Shown: positions 10,987 through 23,485, numbered from the stretch's first letter. The stretch is 64,000 bases of DNA from Darksidea phi (GCA_030770425.1 JASJFT010000002.1:186001-250000); one strand, 5' to 3'. The notes: generated by a model not told the origin, from the sequence alone. A program made the numbers and translations.

Positions 10987-13199
10987 ATGGTAGGGCAACA
11001 AGAGCAGTTCATAGGAAACATATTATTTTACGACTATCTATTATCGAAACGCAACCCGACCTTTCTCAACAGAAACCTGACAAGGGCATTACAGCTCCAT
11101 CGGCAGGAATTGGAGTCACTATCAGACCCACCACAACCACAAAGTCTCTATCCTATGGTCAACCAAGCGGGTTGGAAATTTCCCTCTAGCGAAGCTTTTC
11201 ATAAGATGAGCGAAGATGAGGAAGCCAGCAAAGCCTTTGTCCTAGAAATCAAGGGCATAGAGCCGTTGAAACCCGAAAGACGGTCCTGGGATCGGCCGGC
11301 GAAGAAGAAAGGACCATTATTCCGGCTGGAAGTCGATGTCCAGATCATCCTCATGGAAAACGAGTCGATGGTGGAACGCAAGAAGCTGCTACAAACAAAC
11401 GTCACGATGATAGGCATTCACTCCGAAAATGGCAAAGATGTGTCCCTGGGCATGCCAAGGAGCAAGATCAAGCTCAAAGACCTATTACAGATACACGAAT
11501 CCTCATGGAGAAAGGGCGATCCAAAAGCTTGGGACCTCCTAGTGACCATCAACTTCCGAGAGACGAAAGACGCCGAAGAATTTTACATGCATATGGCCTC
11601 TCCGGACTCGGCTCTGCATAGAAATGCGCCAACTCGCCTACGTATGCAATGGCGCCATATACAAGAATGTCCAGAGGAAGACAAAGTCCAACCCCTTACA
11701 GCGACCATCAACAGAAGCAACACACACGAGCAACTCGACTTTGGTTTAAGATTGCGAATGTACTGGACAACAGGATCAGGTGGTTCGACAATTGCAACAT
11801 ACAACCAGCAACTGAACCAATCCCTTCAAAACTCTCAATACCCGACTCCTCCGCCTCAACGTCCAACGTCCAATGGTGGGAATTTTGAGTTGACTTTCGT
11901 ATTTGCAGATAAATTTTTGACACGGCGAGGTCTAAAATGCCCCCACGATTCATGTAAAACAAGGAGTTTCCCCCAGCTGGATGACCTACACATGCATCTT
12001 GAAACATTGCACGATATGTTCAAGCATAAGCTGAGAAAGGAACGAGAGACTAATGGAGTACAATATTGGGTATTTACATGCGAGGTTTCAGACCACAGAG
12101 CAAACCAGCGTGCAAGCAATGCTGCTCCCGATCCTCGCGATATTCAACTTCTCAGACCCAAAAGCCCATTCAATCAGCGGGAATTTCTCACTGAAGGCAA
12201 CGATGACTTCCGAAGGACAGCCAGGCAGCGGAGGGTGGGAAAGTCAGTACAACGACTCGTTTCCGCGGGACCAAGAGCCGCCATTCCACGAAGACACCCA
12301 GATGAAGTGCAGGAGAGGACAAAACCCGAGAGGAAAACATACAGGGTTCCAAAAGCGCCTCCAGACGTCACGTTCTTCAGATCAATATCCAAACGGCCCT
12401 TGGAAGAGGGAGAGTACATCAGTGAAAGTGATGACGAAGTTGAAATGGATTGGGTGCAGCGAAAGAAGGACGCTCAGGTTGCTACAGATCCAAATATGTC
12501 CGAAGCTAACAAACGCCTCCTACGTATTTTCGATCCCTTTATGAGAGAGGAGCGGTTACAGGACGACTGTCACGTGGGAGACGCTCTTGTTCGCTTTGCG
12601 CGTGCGAAGGCGGCTTCGCTTTGGCACGACGAAATCGTTGATGAGTTCAGATCCAAGCTCGCCGAGCTTCTAGAAGACGATATTATCTCCAAGGACATCC
12701 ACGATGCGTGTCTTCGCATTGTCATCAATGGCAACCCAGCAGAAAGCCTGATGGAAGGGCATTCAACAAGCTTCCCTGTTTTCGCCACTTTCGACAGACT
12801 GAATGACAGTCCAAGACGAACGCGACTCGACCAAAGAAAAGGCAGGGCAAGAATCACAAAAACGGGCCAAATCACGCCACAAACGGCAGACTCGGATGGA
12901 GATGTAGAAATGAGAGATGCACCCGCGACCACCGGATCAAAAGAGCTGACAGTCGAAAGCCCGCCATACGATCAGTGCTTATGTGGCGAAGACGCATTGT
13001 CATCTCATGCGCGACCGTTCGTTGTGTGCGAAAGCATCGTCAGTTGATCCTATCAGAAATGAGACACTCATTTGCTAATCAATGGAAACAGCTTTGCATC
13101 CGCCATGCTTTCCACATTGACTGCATAATGAAATATTGGAAGCCCACTCAATCACCAGACTCGAAAGATTATGACTGGTCCTGCAACGACTGTCGATAA
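10987..13199 (+). CDS. SUZ12: Suz12-like Polycomb (PRC2) subunit: zinc finger, VEFS box, C-terminal PHD-like finger (719 aa)
   Basis: Exons are 10987-13038 and 13092-13199, joined over a 53-bp intron (GTCAGT donor, GCTAAT branch, ACAG acceptor). A C2H2-type finger lies at about residues 316-345 (LKCPHDSC, then HMHLETLH). The VEFS-like region at about 474-580 starts at the acidic EYISESDDEVEMDW and contains FDPFMREERL and the helices around ASLWHDEIVDEFRSKL. In known family members the VEFS box binds and activates the EZH2-type H3K27 methyltransferase in PRC2. The last ~60 residues contain CLCGED, VVC, LC, HIDC and WSCNDC, a PHD-like Cys/His array split by the intron. Metazoan Suz12 has no such finger. 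The first exon alone would read into intron sequence and lose half of the finger. The start at 10987 follows an acceptor at 10983. Confidence 0.8.
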
Positions 13200-15715
13200 C
13201 CCGTACTCAAGTTATTTCCTACTCCCTCCGCCCATTTGCTTCAACAACGGGCGTTAGGTCAGGCGCCTAGCATTCATGTATACGGCGTTGCATATTTCGA
13301 GCCATTTCATCGCATCAAGATGTTCAGGAATCATCTGTACTATGATCATCATTAATATCATATTCCTCTGTCCATTATCTGTTCCATGCACATGGTTATC
13401 TGGAGGCGGTATTTCGTCACTGTCTTTATACTGTCACCCCTCCAGCCTGTCTTCCACCTAGCTATGAGGCTTTTTAGATACGTGGAGCAGTGATTCCTAC
13501 ATTTCTCGTGGTCTTATGACCGGGACCTGTTGATAGAGCTCGCCCCAATACCAAATGAACTATTAACACGAGAACACGCTATTCCCCGTGCTTTTTCTTC
13601 TTCTGCATCCAATACTCGATAACATATAGAAGCTAAACATTGTATGAATTGCGCACTTCTTTACAACAAAAGATTGCACATCCGTTTGATCCATCTATGC
13701 TCTATAAATAGCCCGTGGGACAGAATATAAAGTAACGTTTCCCCATCAGCGGCAGTGCCCACTTCTTCGGACCTGCAGCGTGTTACCTGTAACATCTGCT
13801 GCCCTGCTACACAGCGCATGCCACTACAACCTCGCCAACCAACCTACTGTCCCTCGTCTCATGTGTTCTCCAGTTCACGATGCCGTTGGCTTTGCCGATG
13901 TCTAATCAAACGTTACACAACCAAGCATAAGAGCGGCTCTTATACCCAGGGTTCCGCATATCATATCCCCATGGAAATATAGCAAACGACGATCATAATG
14001 AATTAGTCAACTATGCGGCTGCTGTGGTTTTACTATTGTAATATAACGACGGGCGAAGCGACTATAACCCGGAGATTTAGCTCGGTAATCGTGGCGCTCG
14101 TTTACTTAATGCTTCGGAGTCTGGTTCAACCAACCTTAGCATCTGAAATATACTACCGTTTTGGAAGAGCCGGAACTGCAACGTCAGGTGCCTGAATGCG
14201 GCCATTTAGAGGTGACATTGACAGAGAGATGGAAATGATGCGACTAACAGTCTGTCCTATTAGGACCAATGCAATGAGCGTCGATGCTTGAATCTGAAGA
14301 CGGACGGGGGGAATGTCTGCAAAGGGGCAGCCACAGGCACAATGTCTGTTGCACCGGAGCCCGGGTCAGTGGGAGACGTTCGCGCAGTCTCGCACGGATG
14401 CAAATATCATCAAATCGCAAAGGTGTTATGCTCTGCCGTAAGAGCACTATACTTAGCTCATACCCTATATGGCACTAGCGAAAGCCAATCGAGTCGCATG
14501 ATACATAGCAGGGGTCCCAGTCGAGCTCGATACCCAGTTCGCTCCCTTCCGGAAATGCATCTCTGTGCATCACCACCGTCAATAGCTACCAGGCCTGTCC
14601 CACATCTGGGATCTTACTTAGGGAAGCGTGTCATTCATGTGCGTCTTTTAGCCGTCAATCCAATAGGCTAAGTTGGTTGGGTAGGAAGCGACGGTGGGAT
14701 GGTGTTGGTCGATGCGTGCATGCATGCTGCGTCTGCAGCATGCAGCAAGATATGCACTTTGAGTCATGAGGGAGCCGCAAGCGCTCGGCCAATTCGAGAC
14801 GCTCCCGAAAAGCGCACCTTTTGCCCCTCTAAACGAACAGGATTTTCCGTTGCGTGGCGCTTAGTTGCAGAAGGGAGGCTTGGTGTTGAACGTGAGGGGT
14901 GGCGCTAATTGGCAAAGCGCAGCAAAACCCCTGCGCGAGGTCATGTGCAAGAAAGGAGCGAGCAGCGGTGGTGTGGAGCGACTCTCGCAGGTGAAACAAG
15001 ACCCGTTCTTTGTGTCGCCGATGATGTTGTCTCGCGCGCCCAAAATAGGAACCTCAACAAAAGTTTCTTCCTCTCTCGATCGGCGTCGAAACCCGCCGGT
15101 GGGACAGCCTTGTTTCAGTGAACAGGATACGTACATTGACGTGCAGGAACAATTGTAACACGGGCACAAGCCTCCTGAAACGGCAAAATCTGCGACGAAG
15201 GGAGAATAGGCCGTAAAATATGTTTGCCTTGCTATAGATACTTTGCTAACAGGTGCTTTTGTACAAAGGCCGTTAGGTCAAAAATGGAAATCGGGAAGCG
15301 ACATGAGAAACACATCCAATACTATTGTACACGTCCAAGGAAAATAGCGCAAAAAACGAGAGGGGGAACCACCGGTATGGTGTTCTCGAACGTCGTTAGG
15401 TGGAAATAAGACATTAGGGTTGGGTGCTTGTCACATCTCAACTTCGTGGGAAGCAATGAATGCAGTCCGGAGAATTTTGGCAAGGAAATTTTTGAGAGCG
15501 AGATCGTGACAACAACGAAAGGAATCATAAAGAACATGTAAAGCTACGCAAATGGGTGCTCATGAGGACATGCCACGCGTGAAAGAGCAAAGCATACCTC
15601 TATTAAGGCCATAGTGGTATCATGAAAATGGTCGTCATGGTTGCGTGAAACAGTCGTTTGAACGCTTTCAAAACACAATTTCCGCCGTTCGTGCTTTTGT
15701 GACGAAAGAAACGCC
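13200..15715. other. 2.5 kb gene-free interval
   Basis: No open frame here has recognisable protein character or splice-compatible neighbours. It contains a TATA-like CTATAAATAG near 13702 followed by ATATAAAG. A perfect 10-bp inverted repeat with a 4-base loop lies at 14721-14744. The left part (13.2-14.2 kb) is AT-richer than the flanking genes. An untranslated RNA or a decayed gene cannot be excluded. Confidence 0.45.
14721..14744. repeat. inverted repeat, 10-bp arms with 4-nt loop
   Basis: TGCATGCTGC is followed by GTCT and then by the exact reverse complement GCAGCATGCA. It lies in non-coding DNA. It could form a hairpin or be a palindromic protein-binding site; nothing nearby decides between these. 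Confidence 0.6.
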
Positions 15716-16804
15716 TTAGATGCCGACGGTGTCTTTAAACGAGTGTGGTGTCGTAGTCCGGGGTTGTGATTCTTCGACTCCTTCCATCCTCGTCTCTCCG
15801 CCCCTTGGTTCTGAAGATGAGGGCAAAGGGGCGGATATGGGTGTAAACGACGAGTATGCGTGGGTCCGATTTGGATCGCCTGCTGCTGAGCCAAAGGCGC
15901 GAGGCGATTCTGTCTCGCCGGGTGGTCTCGGTGTCTTTTCCAATTCCAGCGGAGTGGGTTTGCCGCGCTTCTTCTTTCCCGACGATGACTCTTGTGGTAG
16001 CTCCGGATGCGTCTGTTGCGGCGTCATCACACCAGCGGGCGGAGGACCCGCTGCGCCCGGGGGCGTCTGCATTTGGGGTCGCATTTCTCCCTGGGATTGC
16101 TCTATTGAGGTGACTGATGGCCTTGATTTCCTCAACGGTGGGTAGACTTCACCACGCGCTTTCGCCTCCAATGCTCTCTGCTGAGCCTCCGCTTTCGTCG
16201 GTCGCCCGCGTTTCTTTTTGTTCGCTGGTTCGCCTACTGGGGACATGGCTGTGGTATAGGCGGGGCCGCTCATGTACTGGTCGGAAAAGGTATGCGGCGG
16301 CCGTGGTTGCAGAAGGCGACCAATCGGCGTGCTAGACTCTGGCTGCAACGGGCGCTTCTTTGGTATTTCGGGGCCGGGATAGGGGATAGGAGCGGGCAGT
16401 GGAGGGCGTCTATAGTCTGCTGCCGTATACGCCGCGGTTAGGTCATTGTAGGCCACTTGGCACGAACGCAACGAGCGGCCTATGTAACGGTCAGCCAGGT
16501 CAACGTCAGACTGTGCAATCACCCTGGAAGAACATTCTTGTTCAGAGCGTTTGAACTGCTGGGAAGGAGCACTTACCGTGGGGTAACGCGATGTCATTCC
16601 ATCGGGGCTGGACATTGTAGTCGCGAAGCAGACCATACAGCACATGGGTGGGGACCGGGGACGCTTTCAATATTTCGGCGAGTAGATATACCTTCTAAAG
16701 CGGAAAATCAGCGACTCCCAGTGCGCCATTGGGCGGCAGCAGCAAGCGATTGCGGCACATACCTCGTGCTCTGCCCATGCTGGTTCGCGGGGGGCAGGCT
16801 CCAT
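15716..16804 (-). CDS. AT-hook protein, likely nuclear (307 aa, 3 exons)
   Basis: Exons are 16804-16763, 16694-16577 and 16479-15716, with introns of 68 and 97 bp. The true N-terminus (MEPAPREPAWAEHE, then KVYLLAEILK and YNVQPRWNDIALP) lies in a different frame from the long single open frame through 16645, and appears only after splicing. The short helical N-terminal segment resembles the conserved start of an uncharacterised fungal family. A single AT-hook core (KKKRGRPTKAEAQQR) lies at about residues 138-150 and is expected to bind the minor groove of AT-rich DNA. A second basic patch (KKKRGKPTPLE) follows. The remainder is Pro/Ser-rich and disordered. A role in chromatin or transcription is inferred from the AT-hook. 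The exact stop is the first in frame; a further 3' exon is possible but not needed. Confidence 0.75.
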
Positions 16805-19800
16805 GTCGTGATTCTCTAGAGAAATTGGAGGGGGGAGGGCAACAAAATACTCTCGGCGATCCGTAGGAGAATGCACCAGACAAATGGAGCAAGGAGCGAT
16901 CACAAGGCCGTAAAGTAGCTGCAGAGGCGCGCGGTAACAGACCGTGGCTCGACGCGGCGGTTGACGAAGTGGAACAATAATGAGAGTAAAGGAAGTGCTC
17001 AACGAGAGTGACGAAATGGGAAAAACTCATGTAGAAACTCAATGCCAGCTAGGCAATGAGGTCAAGAATGAACCATGAAAGGCTGGTTGCCGGAAGCAGA
17101 GTGAGAGAACGCGCGACGGCAACATGAAATTAGGACACCGGACGCGAAGTTAGAGGGTTTTTGCATCCTGATGACTTGCAGGAGCAATTTGTCCCGATAA
17201 ACAACACCTAGAGGGTGCACCCGCATCCCGCGCCCAACTCCTACGTGCATTCAGCTGCTACGACCTGCCTCATCAGCTGCTGTCTGTCGCTTTTACAATC
17301 GCACTGAGCCCATACGTTGATGCTCGTAGGGAGCTGGCGCCACGAGTCGACGAACAGGTAGGGGATTGACCGGCCCTGGACCAATCGCTTTCGCTCCCAC
17401 AGGGTCCCGTCTCACCAGGGTGCCTGATACAAAGGACACAAGTACACCCTCTCTTTTGGATTTGCTCGACTTTGACTCCTGTATGGAAGCCTGCCTGCAG
17501 CTGCTCAGCGCACTGCAACGCCCAATACGGCCGCGAAAGACGAGAGCGCGAGGATGGCGCCGTCTGTGGCAGTTGGTTGTAGAGCCATGGCCATCCCACG
17601 GAGGAGCGGATGCCTGTGCGGCGGTTCATCAGGTTGGCAGAGGCCATGTCAAGGCGCTGTTGTCCGCATGGCAGACGGCGGCCGACGGGCATGCTGGGGC
17701 GTTGTAAGAGTAAGAGTCGCAAGTTGTGCGTTCACTGCTGCGTTGCTCTCGCTGGACTTATATAGCTATGGTATTTCCTACCAGACCGAGTTCGCTCGGA
17801 AGCTTGCCACGTAGCACCAATAGACACATTGTTCGCAGGAGAAAATCTGTATATCCCACTGCCAGATCCCACGGCGAGCCTGCGTCACCCACTGAGGGAG
17901 CGCGCGATATGATCGGCCGGCATAGCGGGCCCCTGATATTGTCCCAGCACGAGAGCGGTTTCGGCCAACAACGCCCGACTGGGGCTTTTCGATGTTGCTT
18001 GACACCAGATCAGTGCAGGTTTGCACAAGCCCTCTATTGCACCAAACGTTAGAGGTAGACTAGTAGCGGCCAAGCCGCCCGCAAAGGGGCCAGGGACGGA
18101 ACGGCCGCTGTCAACATTTGTATGGCCATCGGCGAAGCATTTGATTGGCTAGCTCCAGCCTCCTAATCGGTAAGGCTGAACACCGGCATCTCGGTCGAGT
18201 ACACTATACAGTGCGGATTCTGCCTGTAAAACCGGTGGCAGTGCTCTGCTATGCACCAATGGCCCATTGTTCGCATGAATAACGAGTTGCTGCACTGCCG
18301 AGCGAGCCCGCTGACGCCGCGCAAGCAGGCATCTGGTGAGATTCGCGCGTGCATGGAGCTAAAAACTCCAGTCTGCTTCAGGCTCGTATCTCGTCGGCTA
18401 CATTTCCCTCTCTGCCCGTGGTAGCGCAATCGCTGCAGCCTCATGTCAGGGGTCTCGAAACGCCGGCAAGTCTGCGTTACAGCACTTTTTCACCCATCGA
18501 TTTGTTGACCGCTGTTCTTTCGCATCAACCCGTCCCGGCCCCACAGAAGCCTTCGTCAAGAGTGTCAGCGGCCGCTCCCGGTGCCAGATGACGGTAACCA
18601 CTCGCAACGCCGTGCTGGCTGAGCACAGCGCACATAGTTTGGGTGACCGAACCAAGATCGAAAGCCACCACTCGACAGGTCTCTCCACAATCGCAAGATC
18701 CAGGTAAGCCGCAAGGATCAGCCACCTGCGCGCCTCCACGTGGAGAGTTTCGCCCTTCCGGTCGAATCACGCATCTCGTACGATGGTTTTGTGTTACTAG
18801 AGCATGAGTTAGGACGCCACCTAAGAGACCTCAGGTCTAAATGCCTGTATGCCGCAAAGAATAGCTCAGTCCCCTCGGACATAGCAACCGAGGCCTTCTT
18901 CCGCAGCCGACGAAAGCAACTAGCCTTTTTTTTGACCCGCCTCGTGGATGGCTCATCCTGGAAGCCTCCGACCAGTGGTACGGTGCTTCCAGACGCTGTG
19001 TTGTCGGACCGCAATGCTGCTGTGATCAAACATTGCCAGCCTCGATTTCTCCCAAGTTTGATGAGTGCAGATTGTATGTCGCTTAATAAGCGAGAATGAG
19101 GTAAGCTGAGAGCCAATCAGATGCGGGCATCCGACCTCTTCGGCACCATTTTCTTTCTATCTTCAGTATTTCATCTTGCGGCCTTTTCTACACAGAATTT
19201 GCTAGCAAATGGTAGTAACTCAAGCATCAGACGACATTCATCCACTGAGCCCCATCCAGAGTCGAGGTGCAATAGGCTCCGCCATACAGTAGCGCAAGTA
19301 TCGTGCTACGCTACACGAGGACACATGCGATGGAGCAAACATCTGGGGAGAGCTCGGTGGTTGCAAATAAGACCATACGACACAAAAATTTCACAGCTTA
19401 AAGTCCAAAAACTGTACAGACAAATGCATGCCCTCCTCATGGAAGTATCCATCTCCTCCTCACCAAGCCTGGTTTACACCGCTTTGAGTTGACCGCAATA
19501 GCGACGGGATTATGCTCGATTCTCCAAACCATTCTGCATACGCACATTTCATGACTCCCGAAGCGAAATGCACAGTCGGGTTGTGCTCTTGTTTACACTG
19601 AGCAGACACAATTGCCTCCCAGGTCATGCATTGGCCAAGCATTCTTCGCATCGGACCTCCGAGATGTTCCTACGGCACGCCGCCTGGTGAACCAGTCCCT
19701 CTGTCGAACAAGGCTTTGGAGAGTATAGGCGGATTGTCGTTTACATTTTCGACGACAGCCACGAACAAGCTGCCACTGAGTGCTTGACCGTTTCTTGCCA

Positions 19801-20462
19801 TTTGAGTGGTCGGTCGGATGCCCAGATCTGCGAGCGGCCGTTAGCCGAGAGGGAAGCGGCCATCTTCAAGCACCTCCGTGAGCACGTCTGCAGCCATCGC
19901 ATGGGCAGCATCCGCGTAGCATCCCTAACTCGTGCGCTTTACAGACGTCCGGCTTCGTGTGCGAACAGCCATCCATCCACTGGCGCCATTTTCCCCCGCG
20001 CCCGAACCCCCTCGCCGCCGATCGCGCCGACTCCTCCGATAGCACCTCTTATGTCGACGGCGGACCCCTCGCATTTCTGTTCCAGTCGCGGTCCCAGTCC
20101 CCTCTCAGTCCTTTTGCATAGGCGGATGCGATCAGAGCAGACAGGGCATATATTATAGCGCGCCCGGATTGCCGCGTTGCGCGCTGCCGGAGGTTGTAGA
20201 CACTCGCCTGCGTCTGCCGAGGAGCGAAGTGCACATATACGCCCTTCTGCGTTTCACAGGCTTCCATGATCGTTGCGTCTCCAAAATCTCCTTTGCCTGC
20301 TTGCACGCTGCTGGGTCGGGAGGTGAAGCGGGCCATGATTGTCGCGACAGAGTAGAAGCAATCGAACATCGCCTAGCGTCCCTCAGTTCTTCAACGCCTC
20401 CACTCCTCTTCCTCCCACAAGCCGATCCACCCACCCACCTGCCGCGCGCACCGTCGCCCACC
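16805..20462. other. 3.7 kb gene-free interval upstream of SET2
   Basis: Open frames occur on both strands, but none exceeds about 150 codons, none has recognisable motifs, and none joins into a longer spliced frame that I could support. The part after about 19.9 kb is C-rich and probably is the SET2 promoter and 5' UTR. I see no transposon termini, tRNA or simple-repeat array. It is much longer than the other intergenic gaps here, which are mostly 0.2-1.2 kb. Confidence 0.45.
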
Positions 20463-23400
20463 ATGTCCGACACTGGCTCTGAGAACACGGCCGAACTCGA
20501 GCCCGAGCTGCGCGACATGAAGATCGAGGAAACCACGACCCCGGAGGAGGCAGGTGAGGGCGTCGTCGACACGATTCAGGTGAAGGTGGAAGACGGACTG
20601 GGCCGCACGCCCACACCTATACACATCCCGCCACGGCTCAAATCTCGCTCCAAATCTCAGTCTCCGGTCAAGCGGCAGCCTTCTGACGCTTCTTCTCCCG
20701 ACACGGACGCGCATGAGGAGGTGCTTGGCGGCGAGATCACCTTGAAGATGGAACCGGGAAAGGCACCTAAACTCTCGCGCACAGCATCGCATAAGGTCAT
20801 CTCACGCCCGCCACTGCTGTATCTCGACCTGTCCGACTCCACCGAAGTAGCCAAGGATACTTTCGTGGTGCTGCCCGAATGCACCTACGCCAACAAAAAT
20901 ATAGGCACGACCGAGCATGCCCTTGAGTGCGACTGTTCCGAGGAGTGGGGTAAGTCGCCGAACGCCATCTCAGCATCTGTGCGTTTCCGCCCCGCCTGCT
21001 AATGCTGCCTGCAGATTCTGTGGAAAGAGTCAATCATGCGTGTGGGGAGGATTCAGACTGCATCAACCGCGCGACCAAAATGGAGTGCGTGGGAGACTGC
21101 TCGTGCGGCCGCAAGTGCCAAAACCAGCGCTTTCAGCGGAAGCAGTACGCCAACGTGAGCGTCATAAAAACCGAGAAAAAAGGCTTTGGACTCAGGGCGA
21201 ACGCTGACATGAAAGCCGGAGACTTTGTCTTCGAGTACATCGGCGAGGTCATCGATGAGCGCACCTTCCGGCGCCGCATGAAGCAGTATGATGTTGAGGG
21301 CATTAAGCATTTTTACTTCATGTCGCTCACCAAGGGCGAATTCGTCGATGCAACTAAAAAGGGAAATCTCGGTCGCTTCTGCAATCACTCGTGCAACCCG
21401 AATTGCTTTGTGGACAAATGGGTGGTTGGAGACAAGCTCCGCATGGGCATCTTTGCCGAGCGGAAAATCAAAGCGGGCGAGGAGTTGGTCTTTAACTACA
21501 ATGTCGACCGATACGGTGCAGATCCCCAACCCTGCTACTGCGGCGAACCCAACTGCTCTGGCTTCATCGGCGGACGCACACAGACTGATAATGCTACCAA
21601 GCTGTCGCACGCTACCATTGAGGCACTTGGCATTGACGACGGAGATGGCTGGGATACAGCTGTCGCGAAGAAACCACGCAAGAAGAAGGCCAGCGAAGAC
21701 GACGAAGAGTACGTCAACGACCTTCAGCCGAAGTCGCTCGAGGAGAACGGAGTCAAGAAGGTCATGGCGGCTCTGGCGCAATGCACAGAAAAGTGGATCG
21801 CAGTAAAATTGCTCGACCGGTTGCAGAAGAGTAGGGACGAGGATGTCGGCAAGAGTGTCATTCGCCTGCATGGCTATCAAATTCTCAGAAAGACGATCAC
21901 GACATGGAAAGACGACTCTAATGTAGTCTTGCAAGTTCTCGAAATCCTTCACATTCTACCCCGCATCACTCGCAACAAAATACAAGACTCCAATATCGAG
22001 GAAGTCGTGCAAAAACTCAAGGATGAATGCGATGACGAGCGGGTGGTAAACTCCGCTAAAGAATTACTCGAAGCGTGGAATAAGCTAGAAGTAGCGTATC
22101 GAATACCGAGGAAGAAGCGGGACCCAGATGCCGGTACGCCCGTCCCGACAGAGAACCATTTCCAGCGCAGAGAGAGAGGTAGAGAACGATCACGGTCGCG
22201 ATCAAAGTCGCCTGAGGCAAAAGTACCAGTCAGCGCACCATTAGCTCCCCGGGGGTTCGGTGCGCCCAAGGGCCCTGCTGCCTTCTTCAACGCTCCACGT
22301 CCACCAACTCGGCCACGGCAGTATCAAAACCCACCTCCTCTTCCTCCCGGCTGGTTTCAAACTTTCCAAGAGAACGGAACGCCATATTACTACACCGCAT
22401 CAGGACTCAGGCAATGGCAACGACCAACCTTGCCTGCCGATCAACCAACCCCCCCTCCGTCTAAAGCCAAGTCAGACACACAATTACTTCAAGACATTAT
22501 TTCTAGCATCACTGCCAATGCCACTCCCAGCAACCATGCGTCCGCCTCCAACACTCCTCAGCCGACCTCCGATGAACACAAAGACAGGAAGTCGAAAAGC
22601 GAGAAGTGGCGGAGCATGCCACAGGAGAAGCTGGAGAAAGCCTACGAAGCAAATGTGAGTACTCTGCGCATCTGTGGGAGTCGAACGCGCCTCTGATTGT
22701 GACAGATCTCAAAGCATGTTCTCGCCGTAACCTCTCATTATCGTAAGAATTTTGAAAAGGAGGATGTCAAAAGACTATCCAAAGAAGTGCGTCTACACAC
22801 AGGGCTCTCCAAGACTCCCTCTGACCTTCTCTAGGTAGCCAAGAAACTTGTGCGAGGCGATTTCAAATCCGGCCGCGTCAAAGACCCTAACGCACCGATC
22901 AATTCGAAACACGAGAAGGTTATCAAGACATTTGTGAAAGACTTCATGGACAAGGCCGTCAAGAAGAAGGTGGAACACGAAAAAGGAAAGGTTGTCCGAG
23001 CTGGCAGCAAGGCGAAGGATGAAGCTGCTGTAAAAGCAGCTGAATCTCCAGAAACTCCTCGTGCAGGAAATGAAATGCTGAGCCTCAGTGATAATGAGCA
23101 CTCTAAGTCTCGAGACATGTCGCCGGTGGATTTGTCAACCATGGAACTAAAGAGGAAGAGAGAAGGAGACGGTAGTCCAGCCTCACCAAAGAAGAGCAGG
23201 ACAGAGATACCGCCTGCTCCTCCACCGCCGCCACCGCCACCGGCCGACGATATGCCTGACCTGGACGGCACTACACTTACTCCTCTAGATGACGAGCAAA
23301 GTCCATTCCTCGCGTCGATTGAAAAGGACGTGGACACCGTCGCGGTCAATGATAAATCAAGGCTACAGCTAGATGATGTCGTGCAGCTTGCGACCCCTCG

Positions 23401-23485
23401 CACCAACGGATCCTCCGATCATAGCGAGTATTCAAACAGCCATAGCAGTACGAAGCGCTCCCTTGCAGTACAAGATGGTCTTTAA
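20463..23485 (+). CDS. SET2: histone H3K36 methyltransferase Set2 (952 aa, 4 exons)
   Basis: Exons are 20463-20949, 21015-22654, 22706-22786 and 22835-23485; introns are 65, 51 and 48 bp, with all phases consistent. Domains in order are as follows. AWS at about 150-205: Cys-rich, ECDCSEEW through [14 protein letters not shown], assembled across intron 1. SET at about 207-325, with [11 protein letters not shown] and [12 protein letters not shown]. Post-SET at about 327-345 ([11 protein letters not shown]). A helical middle region follows. A WW-like domain lies at about 600-635 ([23 protein letters not shown]). The C-terminal SRI domain spans exons 2-4 (from [15 protein letters not shown] to FMDKAVKKK). 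Set2 binds the phosphorylated CTD of elongating Pol II through SRI and methylates H3K36 in gene bodies. Catalytic and zinc-binding residues look intact. An acidic N-terminus and a Pro-rich stretch near the C-terminus complete it. The length is typical for filamentous fungi. Confidence 0.95.

Noticed and set aside
14070..14160. tRNA-like A-box/B-box pair (TTTAGCTCGGTAATCG ... GGTTCAACC)
   Set aside because: The D-stem and anticodon stem do not pair and no acceptor stem closes, so it is not a tRNA gene.
18718..19116. Overlapping open frames on both strands (119 and 132 codons)
   Set aside because: Neither shows recognisable motifs or splice continuity. They are included only as part of the gene-free interval.
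21053..21952. 299-codon minus-strand open frame inside SET2
   Set aside because: It lies opposite the highly conserved SET domain, whose codon structure explains the absence of stops.
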